Positions 1-7,570 of a stretch of DNA of 8,199 nucleotides are shown here, piece by piece (position 1 is the stretch's first letter; each line of letters opens with the position of its first letter). The stretch lies in the NCBI GenBank assembly GCA_016650435.1, contig JAENVT010000181.1, forward strand, positions 1 through 8,199, read 5' to 3'. The translations under genes and the position numbers were made by a program. Source of the stretch: Ilumatobacteraceae bacterium (GTDB lineage Bacteria; Actinomycetota; Acidimicrobiia; Acidimicrobiales; Ilumatobacteraceae). The notes under the pieces were generated by a model. That model searched no databases and was not told the origin of the DNA. It saw nothing but the letters and a program-made list of their open reading frames with translations.

Positions 1-1
1 G

Positions 2-364
2 ATGGCAGTCGGTCTCGGCCTGCTGGGTATTGCCCTCGCGTTCGACGCGATCGCCAGCACAGCAGTTGTCGTCGCCGCTGAAGTCGTGGTGGGCATTGTC
101 ATTCCATGGATGCTCGTGGCGTTCACCACCCTCCGTCAGCGAGTCACACCGCCGGAGCTACAGGGCCGTGTTTCGTCTGCCACCAACATGGCACTCAACG
201 GCCCACAGACCATCGGAACCGCTGTGGGAGCTGCGCTGATCGCGATCGTCGACTACCGGGTGCTGATCATCTCGATGGGCGTCGTCATCGCAGCCTGCGC
301 GGTACCCATCGCCGCCCGGCGAACTGAGGCCGCGCCAGAGCAGCTCGTGCAAGAAACTGCTTGA
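2..364 (+). CDS. MFS transporter, C-terminal fragment (5' end outside window)
   Basis: This is the last 120 or so residues of a membrane exporter of the major facilitator superfamily; the gene starts upstream of the window, so the ATG at position 2 is probably internal. The peptide is strongly hydrophobic, with about four membrane segments (roughly residues 2-20, 23-43, 68-86 and 87-105). They are interrupted by a polar loop with the pattern RQRVTPPELQGRVSSA, typical of MFS_3/EntS-like drug or siderophore exporters (P-x-x-L-x-G-R-V-x-S). A short polar tail ends at the TGA at 362-364. The ABC exporter genes follow on the same strand after 48 bp. The substrate cannot be told from this fragment. 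Family assignment is fairly sure; drug efflux is inference. Confidence 0.8.
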   Translation: MAVGLGLLGIALAFDAIASTAVVVAAEVVVGIVIPWMLVAFTTLRQRVTPPELQGRVSSATNMALNGPQTIGTAVGAALIAIVDYRVLIISMGVVIAACAVPIAARRTEAAPEQLVQETA

Positions 365-392
365 CCTTCGAGTTGAGATGAAGGTTTACCAT
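361..392 (+). promoter_or_regulatory. MerR-family-type promoter/operator for the ABC exporter genes
   Basis: A -35 TTGACC (361-366, overlapping the MFS stop codon) and a -10 TACCAT (387-392) are separated by 20 bp, longer than the normal 17. Within the spacer an inverted repeat ACCTTC (364-369) / GAAGGT (380-385) surrounds GAGTTGAGAT. A 19-20 bp spacer with a dyad starting inside the -35 is the hallmark of promoters activated by MerR-family regulators through DNA distortion. The predicted start near 399 would leave a leader of about 14 nt. No MerR gene is visible in the window. The layout is seen directly; regulator family and function are inference. Confidence 0.55.
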
Positions 393-396
393 CGGC

Positions 397-409
397 TGGC
401 AGACTGCCA
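397..409. repeat. 13-bp perfect palindrome before the ABC ATPase start
   Basis: TGGCAG (397-402) and CTGCCA (404-409) flank a single A. The site lies over the predicted transcription start, three bases before the ATG. The one-base centre is too tight for a good RNA hairpin, so a DNA-binding dyad is more likely if it matters at all. A dyad this short can arise by chance. Confidence 0.3.
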
Positions 410-412
410 CCG

Positions 413-1372
413 ATGACTCAAAGCACCGCCTCCCCGTACGAGCGCACCTCGACCGGTGGCATCTCGCTGCGAGGCCTGACGAAGTCGTTCCGCGGTCCGG
501 CGGGGCTCGTACACGCGGTCCGCGGCATCGACATCGAGATCTCCCCTGGCGAAACCGTGGCGTTGCTCGGGCCGAATGGTGCGGGAAAGTCAACGACGAT
601 CGACATGTTGCTGGGCCTGACAAAACCTGATGCCGGCGAGGTGTGGCTGTTCGAGAAGACGGCAGCCGGCGCAATCGCCAGTGGCGCGGTCGGAGCGATG
701 CTGCAGACAGGCGCGGTGCTCAGCGACCTCAGCGTGCGCGAGCTCGTCGACATGATGGGTTCGTTGTATCCAAGGTCGCTGACGGCCGACGAGACGCTCG
801 AGCTCGCCGGCATTCGCGATATTGCCGACCGCAGGACCAACAAGCTCTCGGGCGGTCAGACACAGCGAGTTCGTTTCGCCGTCGCGATGGTCAGCGACCC
901 CGACCTCCTCGTGCTCGACGAGCCGACGGTCGGAATGGACGTCGAGTCGCGCTATCACTTCTGGAACACGATGCGAGCCTTTACTGCCCGAGGCAAGACA
1001 GTGCTGTTCGCCACCCACTACCTCGAGGAGGCAGATGCCAATGCCGATCGAATCGTTCTCATGGCCCGCGGCAAGGTCGTCGCCGACGGCGCGGCCACCG
1101 AGATCAAAGCGGTTGCCGGCGGCCGGACGATTCGTGGAACCTTGCCTGGCGTCGACCTCGAGGCACTGCGCAGGCTCGGTGGCGTCCGCGACGCAGAGTT
1201 GCGCGGCGACGCCTTCATCTTGAACTGTTCCGACTCGGACAGCGCCGTCCGCGCCCTGCTGCGCGGGTTTCCGGACGTGCGCGATCTCGAAATAACGGGC
1301 GCCGGTCTCGAGGCAGCGTTCCTGCAACTGACCCTCGGCGACGACATCGACCCGGAGGATCGGCTGTCATGA
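413..1372 (+). CDS. ABC transporter ATP-binding protein (DrrA/YvfR-like)
   Basis: This is the cytoplasmic ATPase of an ABC-2 type exporter; it hydrolyses ATP to drive the permease encoded by the next gene. The 319-residue protein has all nucleotide-binding motifs: Walker A GPNGAGKST (53-61), Q-loop Gln98, signature LSGGQ (145-149), Walker B LLVLDEPT (165-172), D-loop VGMD (173-176) and switch His202. Residues 215-319 form the extra C-terminal domain usual for DrrA-type ATPases. The ATG at 413 has no clear Shine-Dalgarno site, which fits a very short leader from the MerR-type promoter just upstream. Its TGA overlaps the permease ATG (ATGA, 1369-1372), so the two are translationally coupled. 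The family exports drugs, antibiotics, lipids or polysaccharides; the substrate here is unknown. Confidence 0.93.
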   Translation: MTQSTASPYERTSTGGISLRGLTKSFRGPAGLVHAVRGIDIEISPGETVALLGPNGAGKSTTIDMLLGLTKPDAGEVWLFEKTAAGAIASGAVGAMLQTGAVLSDLSVRELVDMMGSLYPRSLTADETLELAGIRDIADRRTNKLSGGQTQRVRFAVAMVSDPDLLVLDEPTVGMDVESRYHFWNTMRAFTARGKTVLFATHYLEEADANADRIVLMARGKVVADGAATEIKAVAGGRTIRGTLPGVDLEALRRLGGVRDAELRGDAFILNCSDSDSAVRALLRGFPDVRDLEITGAGLEAAFLQLTLGDDIDPEDRLS

Positions 1373-2109
1373 ACACTGTCTACGCGAAGTACGAGCTGCT
1401 TCGTCTGGTTCGCAACAAGCGCACGTTCATCTTCTCGCTCATCTTCCCGCTCATGCTGTTCGTGTTGATTGCCGGGGCCAACAAGGACCTGACGGTCGAA
1501 GTCAGCGGGGTCACCATCGCCTTCCCCACGTACTACATGGTCAGCATGGCCGGGTACGGGGCGATGATTGCGACGATTTCGGGCGGGGCGCGAATCGCAG
1601 CCGAACGCGCCGTCGGATGGAACCGCCAGTTGCGCATCACGCCGCTGTCGGTGCGCACATACTTCAAGACAAAGGTTCTCACCTCGTACGCGGTTGCCCT
1701 CTGCAGCATCGCCCTGCTCTATGTGGCGGGTATCGCCTACGGAGTTCGCATCTCGCCATTCACGCGATGGATCGAGATGACGGCTCTGCTGCTTGTCGGC
1801 CTGTTGCCCTTCGTCGCCATCGGGATCTTCGTCGGACATCTCCTCACGATCGATGCCATGGGCCCAGCCGTGGGCGGCGGCACCGCCCTGTTCGGCTTCC
1901 TCGGTGGCCAGTGGTTTCCCATCCCTGATCACGGTGCGCTGCACGTGATCGGTCAGGGCATTCCCTCGTACTGGCTGACCCGCGCCGGTCAAGTCGGCGT
2001 CGGCGCGCCGGCCTGGGCGTTGAAGGGGTGGATCGTGATCGGCATCTGGTCTGTGGCGATGGCCGCGCTCGCCGGTTGGGCATACCGTCGCGACACCGGC
2101 AGGGCCTGA
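1369..2109 (+). CDS. ABC-2 type transporter permease (DrrB/YvfS-like)
   Basis: This is the membrane subunit that pairs with the ATPase upstream. I chose the ATG at 1369 because it overlaps the ATPase stop (ATGA) and has GGAGGA (1354-1359) nine bases before it; the same frame stays open far upstream but only as a shadow of the ATPase gene. The 246 residues contain about six membrane helices (near 19-37, 54-72, 103-124, 135-158, 168-186, 218-238), as expected for ABC-2 permeases. Between helices 2 and 3 is the family motif ERAVGWNRQLRITPLS (79-94), the cytoplasmic coupling segment that contacts the ATPase. Related YvfS-type permeases are often followed by a sensor kinase and response regulator; here a convergent marR gene follows after 12 bp instead. 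Confidence 0.92.
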   Translation: MNTVYAKYELLRLVRNKRTFIFSLIFPLMLFVLIAGANKDLTVEVSGVTIAFPTYYMVSMAGYGAMIATISGGARIAAERAVGWNRQLRITPLSVRTYFKTKVLTSYAVALCSIALLYVAGIAYGVRISPFTRWIEMTALLLVGLLPFVAIGIFVGHLLTIDAMGPAVGGGTALFGFLGGQWFPIPDHGALHVIGQGIPSYWLTRAGQVGVGAPAWALKGWIVIGIWSVAMAALAGWAYRRDTGRA

Positions 2110-2132
2110 CAGGCGAGCACCTCAGGGCCCTG
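2100..2132. terminator. Possible shared hairpin terminator between convergent genes
   Basis: CAGGGCCTGA (2100-2109, end of the permease gene) is complementary to TCAGGGCCCTG (2122-2132, end of the marR gene) apart from one bulged base, with a 12-nt loop. The GC-rich stem sits where two genes converge with only 12 bp between stop codons, so it could stop transcription from both sides. There is no U-tract, and both arms lie in coding sequence, so the call is weak. Confidence 0.35.
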
Positions 2133-2589
2133 GCCTGATCATGGGGAATTGGCCCTCGTTGGCGGCCAACAAGATCCTCGACAGGTCTGCGCGGACTTCT
2201 TCGAGGTTCGTCGCGCCGATCACCGCGGCCCACTGGTGCTCCAACTCGGCGTAGATCGTCTCGACGACGGTGAGCAGTCGTTCGCCGCGTTCGGCAAGTT
2301 CGATATTTCTGATGCGCCCATCGGTTGCATCGGTCGACCGGCGGACATAGCCGGCCGCCTCCATCGATCCGATCAGCTTCGACGCGGCCTGCTTGGTGAC
2401 ACCCAGCAGCCTCGCCAGCTCGCCAGTCGTCGTGCCGCTGCCGCGCGTTGCCAGCAGGACGAAGCCGTACGCCGGTCGGACATCGGTGAACCCGGCAGCG
2501 GGGAGCCGGCTGTGCAGACCGTCGACCATCAGTCGATAGCTCATTGCCAGGAGCCTGGCCATCGGCACAGGCTGTTCGGCGTCGTTCAC
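2122..2589 (-). CDS. MarR-family transcriptional regulator
   Basis: This is a dimeric winged-helix DNA-binding protein, probably a repressor released by a small ligand. I place the start at the GTG at 2589, whose last two bases are shared with the TGA of the upstream cupin gene (GTGA overlap). A longer reading from 2655 would run through the cupin gene and gives no MarR-like sequence. The 155-residue product has normal MarR length: an N-terminal dimerisation helix (about 5-30), the helix-turn-helix in 53-82 (TTTGELARLLGVTKQAASKL and onward), a wing at 83-102 with D-x-R-D/G-like DATDGRIRNIEL, and C-terminal helices. Co-transcription with the cupin and two dyads over the shared promoter suggest autoregulation. 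Whether it also controls the convergent ABC exporter or the MarR-GNAT gene is unknown. Confidence 0.88.
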   Translation of the reverse strand: MNDAEQPVPMARLLAMSYRLMVDGLHSRLPAAGFTDVRPAYGFVLLATRGSGTTTGELARLLGVTKQAASKLIGSMEAAGYVRRSTDATDGRIRNIELAERGERLLTVVETIYAELEHQWAAVIGATNLEEVRADLSRILLAANEGQFPMIRPGP

Positions 2590-2957
2590 TCCGCCCACGG
2601 TGGGGTGAACGACGCACCGTTCAGCGTCGCCTGGCCGCCAACTGGAAAACAGCACAGCAGGCGCAAGGTTGCGTCGCCGTCGTTGCTCAACTCGAAGTCG
2701 GTGTCGGGCGGAACGACGATGGCATCTCCGATCTCTGCAACGGCTGTTGTGTTACCGATGCGCACTGATGCTCGACCGCTCAACACCACGAACACTTCTT
2801 CGCGCGTCAACGAATGAGGCGTCGCCGGAGTGCCGGGCTCGATCTCGACCTGCCAGACCGACGTCTCGCTGCTACCGCGACTTGGGGTGGCGAGCGACGT
2901 AAAGCGAGTGCCGCCCATGTCGTGTGTGGGTGTGGCTGGTGCATGAATAACTGACAT
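2586..2957 (-). CDS. Small single-domain cupin protein, metal ligands missing
   Basis: A 123-residue protein with one beta-barrel cupin domain (about 33-107). Motif 1 is recognisable (PGTPATPHSLTREEVFVVLSG, 41-61, in pieces), but the second His of the usual HxH is Leu50. In motif 2 (GDAIVVPPDTDFELSN, 77-92) the usual His position is Phe88. With at least two of the canonical ligands gone, it probably does not bind a catalytic metal in the normal way; a ligand-binding or sensing role is possible but unproven. I chose the ATG at 2957 because AAAAGG lies six bases upstream; the ATG at 2963 abuts that site and a TTG at 2975 lies before it. It is first in a two-gene unit and overlaps the marR start by four bases, which suggests a shared signal or substrate. 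Confidence 0.82.
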   Translation of the reverse strand: MSVIHAPATPTHDMGGTRFTSLATPSRGSSETSVWQVEIEPGTPATPHSLTREEVFVVLSGRASVRIGNTTAVAEIGDAIVVPPDTDFELSNDGDATLRLLCCFPVGGQATLNGASFTPPWAE

Positions 2958-2963
2958 GATCAT

Positions 2964-2969
2964 CCTTTT
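2964..2969 (-). promoter_or_regulatory. Ribosome binding site that sets the cupin start
   Basis: AAAAGG on the minus strand, six bases before the ATG at 2957. The in-frame ATG at 2963 begins immediately after it and the TTG at 2975 precedes it, so both are poor candidates. Confidence 0.6.
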
Positions 2970-2986
2970 CGTCAACTTGGTTGACT
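2970..2986. promoter_or_regulatory. Operator-like dyad 1 (GTCAA-N5-TTGAC)
   Basis: CGTCAACTTGGTTGACT contains the perfect inverted repeat GTCAAC-TTG-GTTGAC (2971-2985). It covers the predicted transcription start of the cupin-marR unit (near 2983), just upstream of the ribosome site. It matches dyad 2 at 14 of 17 bases, with the same half-sites and spacing. The size and symmetry suit a MarR-family dimer. Binding by the adjacent MarR is inference. Confidence 0.65.
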
Positions 2987-2989
2987 ATG

Positions 2990-3019
2990 ACGATAACCCC
3001 CGGAGCGGGAGGTCGTCAA
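2990..3019 (-). promoter_or_regulatory. Predicted promoter of the cupin-marR unit
   Basis: On the minus strand, TTGACG (3019-3014) serves as -35 and TATCGT (2995-2990) as -10, 18 bp apart. Both resemble the housekeeping consensus (TTGACA; TAnnnT). The -35 is the inner half of dyad 2 and the start point falls in dyad 1, so a regulator bound at both sites would block the polymerase. The leader would be about 26 nt. Confidence 0.5.
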
Positions 3020-3030
3020 CTTCATTGACG
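3014..3030. promoter_or_regulatory. Operator-like dyad 2 (CGTCAA-N5-TTGACG)
   Basis: CGTCAACTTCATTGACG has perfect 6-bp half-sites around five bases. It overlaps the predicted -35 of the cupin-marR promoter, and its centre lies 44 bp from that of dyad 1, roughly four helical turns, so two dimers could sit on the same face of the DNA. Recurrence of the same 14 of 17 bases so close by argues against chance. Confidence 0.62.
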
Positions 3031-3032
3031 GT

Positions 3033-3061
3033 TTGTGGCACGACATTTCTCTGACTAACGT
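3033..3061 (+). promoter_or_regulatory. Predicted promoter of the MarR-GNAT gene (possibly leaderless)
   Basis: TTGTGG (3033-3038) and TAACGT (3056-3061) are 17 bp apart. The -35 is weak, but the -10 fits the actinobacterial TAnnnT pattern. A start seven or eight bases after the -10 would fall on the A of the ATG at 3069, giving a leaderless mRNA, common in actinobacteria and consistent with the lack of a clear ribosome site. The -10 lies in the centre of the long palindrome. Confidence 0.4.
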
Positions 3062-3073
3062 CAGAGAAATGTC
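3042..3073. promoter_or_regulatory. Perfect 14-4-14 inverted repeat over the MarR-GNAT start codon
   Basis: GACATTTCTCTGAC (3042-3055) and its exact reverse complement GTCAGAGAAATGTC (3060-3073) flank TAAC. The right arm contains the ATG at 3069-3071, and the predicted -10 spans the centre. A perfect 28-base dyad is too long to be accidental in an 8-kb window. It differs from dyads 1 and 2, so it probably binds a different protein, most simply the MarR-GNAT protein itself. If transcription started further upstream it would instead form an RNA hairpin hiding the start codon. Confidence 0.75.
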
Positions 3074-3956
3074 CTTCGAGGAGATCCAGCACGTCCGACG
3101 CTTCAATCGCACGGTCACCCAGCGAATCGGCGCACTGAGCGACGATTACCTCAGCCGGCAGCGCCCGCTCGGCGCCTCGCGGGTGCTCTGGGAGATCGCC
3201 GCCGATGGCTCCGATGCTCGATCGCTTCGAACGCGGCTCGACCTCGACTCCGGCTATCTCAGCCGACTGTTGCGGATGCTCGCGAACGAAGGTCTCGTCA
3301 CCGTGCAGCCCCACGTCGATGATCAGCGAGTGCGCCTCGTACGGCTCACCGACGCCGGGCGTCGCGAGCGTGCGGAAATCGATCGTTGCAGCGACGAACT
3401 CGCCCGCTCATTGCTGAGCTCGCTCGACGAACGATCCCAGCGACAACTGCTCGAAGCCATGGCGACGGTCGAACGACTGTTGACTGCGAGCCTTGTTGAT
3501 GTGCGCCTCGCCGATCCGAGCAGCGAGGTCGCCGAGTTCTGCATCCGGTCGTACTTCGCCGACCTCGATATGCGATTCGATGCCGGTTTCGATCCTGACG
3601 TCAGCAAGTCTGCCGACGTCACGGAGTTCGCCGAACCGACCGGTTTGTTGCTCGTTGCCTACTTGCACGACCAGCCGGTCGGATGTGGTGCACTCAGGTT
3701 TCACGGCGCCGAGGGGACGGACGTGAAACGCATGTGGGTCGCGCCAAGCACGCGCGGGCTGGGTGTCGGCCGGAGAATCCTCAGCGAGCTCGAACGTCAC
3801 GCGCGGCAACGCGGCGTCACGCTGCTGAGACTTGAAACCAACCGCAACCTGCACGAGGCAATCAGTCTCTACCGATCAGTTGGATACGTCGAGGTAGACG
3901 CGTTCAACTCCGAGCCATACGCCCATCATTGGTTCGCGAAACAGCTCACGACTTAG
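3069..3956 (+). CDS. MarR-GNAT fusion: winged-helix regulator with acetyltransferase domain
   Basis: This 295-residue protein joins two domains. Residues 1-140 are MarR-like: N-terminal helices, a helix-turn-helix near 49-79 (SLRTRLDLDSGYLSRLLRML region), a wing at 80-96 (DDQRVRLVRLTDAG) and a long dimerisation helix. Residues 142-293 form a GNAT N-acetyltransferase domain, with acetyl-CoA motif A at 219-250 including RGLGVG (229-234) and motif B near 254-274 (LETNRNLHEAISLYRSVGY). Such fusions are known, but their acetyl acceptors are mostly undefined. I chose the ATG at 3069; an upstream TTG at 3033 would place the palindrome inside the coding sequence. The gene is divergent from the cupin-marR unit and convergent with the catalase gene, 28 bp before the latter's stop. 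Autoregulation through the palindrome is inferred. Confidence 0.88.
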   Translation: MSFEEIQHVRRFNRTVTQRIGALSDDYLSRQRPLGASRVLWEIAADGSDARSLRTRLDLDSGYLSRLLRMLANEGLVTVQPHVDDQRVRLVRLTDAGRRERAEIDRCSDELARSLLSSLDERSQRQLLEAMATVERLLTASLVDVRLADPSSEVAEFCIRSYFADLDMRFDAGFDPDVSKSADVTEFAEPTGLLLVAYLHDQPVGCGALRFHGAEGTDVKRMWVAPSTRGLGVGRRILSELERHARQRGVTLLRLETNRNLHEAISLYRSVGYVEVDAFNSEPYAHHWFAKQLTT

Positions 3957-3984
3957 CTCGATCCCCCGACGGTCTGTTCGTGTC

Positions 3985-6183
<2,199 letters not shown>

Positions 6184-6190
6184 GGCAGGA

Positions 6191-6196
6191 CCTCTT
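6191..6196 (-). promoter_or_regulatory. Ribosome binding site that sets the catalase start
   Basis: AAGAGG on the minus strand, seven bases before the ATG at 6183. It supports the 732-residue product over a 64-residue longer reading from 6375, which would run into the divergent acyl-CoA dehydrogenase gene. Confidence 0.6.
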
Positions 6197-6290
6197 CGAG
6201 ATGGATGGGGCGTCAGCCATACCCACAGAGCGTGACGGTCCAAACGATGGAATTGTCGCCCGAATAGGTGAACTGAAAGCTGAACAGAAC

Positions 6291-6319
6291 TTGCCAGTCG
6301 GTCGTCCGTCTGGTTAGAT
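6291..6319 (+). promoter_or_regulatory. Predicted promoter of the acyl-CoA dehydrogenase operon with a dyad in its spacer
   Basis: TTGCCA (6291-6296; five of six bases of TTGACA) and TTAGAT (6314-6319) lie 17 bp apart. The spacer is nearly filled by CCAGTCGG-TCGT-CCGTCTGG (6294-6313), whose arms match at seven of eight positions. A dyad there is a common place for a repressor of catabolic operons, often TetR-family, but no regulator gene is next to it in the window. The leader would be about 35 nt. Confidence 0.42.
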
Positions 6320-6344
6320 GATCGACACCGCACCGTGCATGTTT

Positions 6345-6352
6345 GAAAGGGG
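6345..6352 (+). promoter_or_regulatory. Ribosome binding site that sets the GTG start of the acyl-CoA dehydrogenase
   Basis: GAAAGGGG lies nine bases before the GTG at 6362. No in-frame ATG downstream gives a full-length N-terminus, so the GTG start is preferred. Confidence 0.65.
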
Positions 6353-6361
6353 CTCGTCGAC

Positions 6362-7534
6362 GTGCAACTGGTCAACAGATGCGACCTCGACGACGACCAC
6401 CTCGAGCTTCAGCAATGGGCTCATGGATTTGCCGTCGATGCGATTCGCCCGAGCGCCGCTCGCAATGACCACGAGCGATTGCAGCCTCACGATGTGCTGC
6501 AGGCAGCGTTCGAGATCGGCTTGCTGACGCTGGCCATCCCATTGGAACACGGGGGTGGTGGTGCCGGTTCGGCGCTGACGCAAGCCATCGTCGCCGAGGA
6601 ACTGTCGTGGGGCTGCATCGGCGTCTACTCGTATTTCAGCGGGACCAACATGTTCGTTGCCGCTGTGCAGGAGTGCGGCACCGAAGATCAACGCCGGCGT
6701 TGGCTCGCGCCCCTGTGTGCCGACGGACCGCACATTGCAGGTTTCGCGTGCACCGAGCCGAGTGGTGGCTCCGACGTCGCCCGAATCCGCACGAAGGCAC
6801 GCAAGGTCGACGGTGGCTTTGTGCTGAGCGGTCAGAAGATCTTCATCACCAACGCAGGGTTGGCACAGTCCCTGCTGATCGTCGCCGATGCGATCGACGG
6901 TGATCAACGATTGGGCCTGACGTTGTTCGCCTCCCGTGGCGATGCACCGGGCCTCAGCTACGGGCCCCGGGCGCGCACGATGGGATGGCGGGCATCGACC
7001 AACGCCGAGGTGTTCATCGACGACCTGTTCGTGCCCGACGACGACGTCATCGGTGCGGTCGGCACCGGTTTCGACGGTGCTAGGCGCACATTCGAGTTGA
7101 GCCGAATCGAGGTTGCCGCCTGCTCGATTGGCGTTGCCCGCGCCGCACTCGAGTATGCGCGCGACTACGCCAACCAACGCGAAGCATTCGGTCGGCCCAT
7201 CGGGCGATTTCAAGGTGTCAGCTTCCCGTTGGCCGACGCCGTCACCCGCTTACACGCGTCCCGACTGTTGACGTGGGATGCGGCACGCACTGCCGATCGT
7301 GGCGAGCAGTTTGGCGTGAAAGCATCGATGGCCAAGCTGTTCGCCTCCGAGACTGCAGTAGCAACGACGAGCCAGGCGATGCAGGTGCTCGGGGGACACG
7401 GCTACGTCGAGGATCATCCCATCGAAAAGTGGTTCCGCGATGCCCGCCTCGAGACCATCGAAGAAGGCACCAGCGAGATCCAACGGGTCATCATCGGCCG
7501 AGCCCTGCTCGACTCGACCACGCCGCTCTTCTGA
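6362..7534 (+). CDS. Acyl-CoA dehydrogenase family flavoprotein
   Basis: This FAD enzyme introduces a trans double bond between C2 and C3 of an acyl-CoA thioester, normally passing electrons to electron-transfer flavoprotein. The 390-residue length is normal. The N-terminal helical domain (about 5-120) is followed by the FAD/substrate motif [14 protein letters not shown] (127-140), the beta domain with [11 protein letters not shown] (156-166), and the C-terminal helical domain with [14 protein letters not shown] (271-284). The ending [19 protein letters not shown] (342-360) and EEGTSEIQR (367-375) contains Glu368 at the place of the catalytic base of medium/short-chain enzymes (MCAD Glu376). 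It starts the operon that continues with ferredoxin and 2-oxoacid oxidoreductase genes, which points to branched-chain or other amino acid-derived acyl-CoAs. Chain length or branching cannot be read from sequence. Confidence 0.92.
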   Translation: MQLVNRCDLDDDHLELQQWAHGFAVDAIRPSAARNDHERLQPHDVLQAAFEIGLLTLAIPLEHGGGGAGSALTQAIVAEELSWGCIGVYSYFSGTNMFVAAVQECGTEDQRRRWLAPLCADGPHIAGFACTEPSGGSDVARIRTKARKVDGGFVLSGQKIFITNAGLAQSLLIVADAIDGDQRLGLTLFASRGDAPGLSYGPRARTMGWRASTNAEVFIDDLFVPDDDVIGAVGTGFDGARRTFELSRIEVAACSIGVARAALEYARDYANQREAFGRPIGRFQGVSFPLADAVTRLHASRLLTWDAARTADRGEQFGVKASMAKLFASETAVATTSQAMQVLGGHGYVEDHPIEKWFRDARLETIEEGTSEIQRVIIGRALLDSTTPLF

Positions 7535-7555
7535 ACACAAGTCTTCTGAACGCAA
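7526..7555 (+). repeat. 15-bp tandem duplication duplicating the stop codon
   Basis: CTCTTCTGAACACAA (7526-7540) is followed directly by GTCTTCTGAACGCAA (7541-7555), 13 of 15 bases identical. The unit contains the acyl-CoA dehydrogenase TGA (7532-7534), so a second in-frame TGA lies at 7547-7549. It looks like a small slippage duplication at the gene end; function is unlikely. Confidence 0.6.
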
Positions 7556-7570
7556 CGAAGGATTCGAACC

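Larger units (their letters stand above)
6184..6361. other. Divergent intergenic region between catalase and acyl-CoA dehydrogenase
   Basis: This 178-bp region must hold promoters for both directions. On the + strand I see a good candidate (6291-6319, listed separately). On the - strand the best match I find is TTGGAC followed after 16 bp by TATGGC, about 20-45 bases before the catalase ribosome site, which is weak. CGTCA (6211-6215) and TGACG (6233-6237) form a widely spaced dyad of doubtful meaning. I see no small gene, RNA gene or obvious peroxide-regulator box. Confidence 0.5.

Noticed and set aside
643..1368. Long upstream extension of the permease frame (488-residue reading)
   Set aside because: It is Arg-rich, lacks family similarity and overlaps the intact ABC ATPase in another frame; the real start is the ATG at 1369 with its ribosome site and ATGA overlap.
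590..1992. Long antisense open frames opposite the ABC genes
   Set aside because: Low-complexity, charged sequences without motifs; expected shadows in GC-rich coding DNA.
1844..2617. 257-residue minus-strand open frame over the marR gene
   Set aside because: Extremely Arg-rich shadow frame; the MarR helix-turn-helix lies in a different frame of the same strand.
2590..2655. 22-residue longer MarR reading from 2655
   Set aside because: That stretch lies inside the cupin gene in another frame; the GTG at 2589 shares bases with the cupin stop, a standard coupling arrangement.
3033..3068. TTG start giving a 12-residue longer MarR-GNAT protein
   Set aside because: It would put the whole palindrome and the predicted -10 in coding sequence, and no ribosome site precedes it; the ATG at 3069 is preferred.
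6184..6375. 64-residue N-terminal extension of the catalase
   Set aside because: No catalase similarity, overlaps the start of the divergent dehydrogenase gene, and the ATG at 6183 has a good ribosome site.
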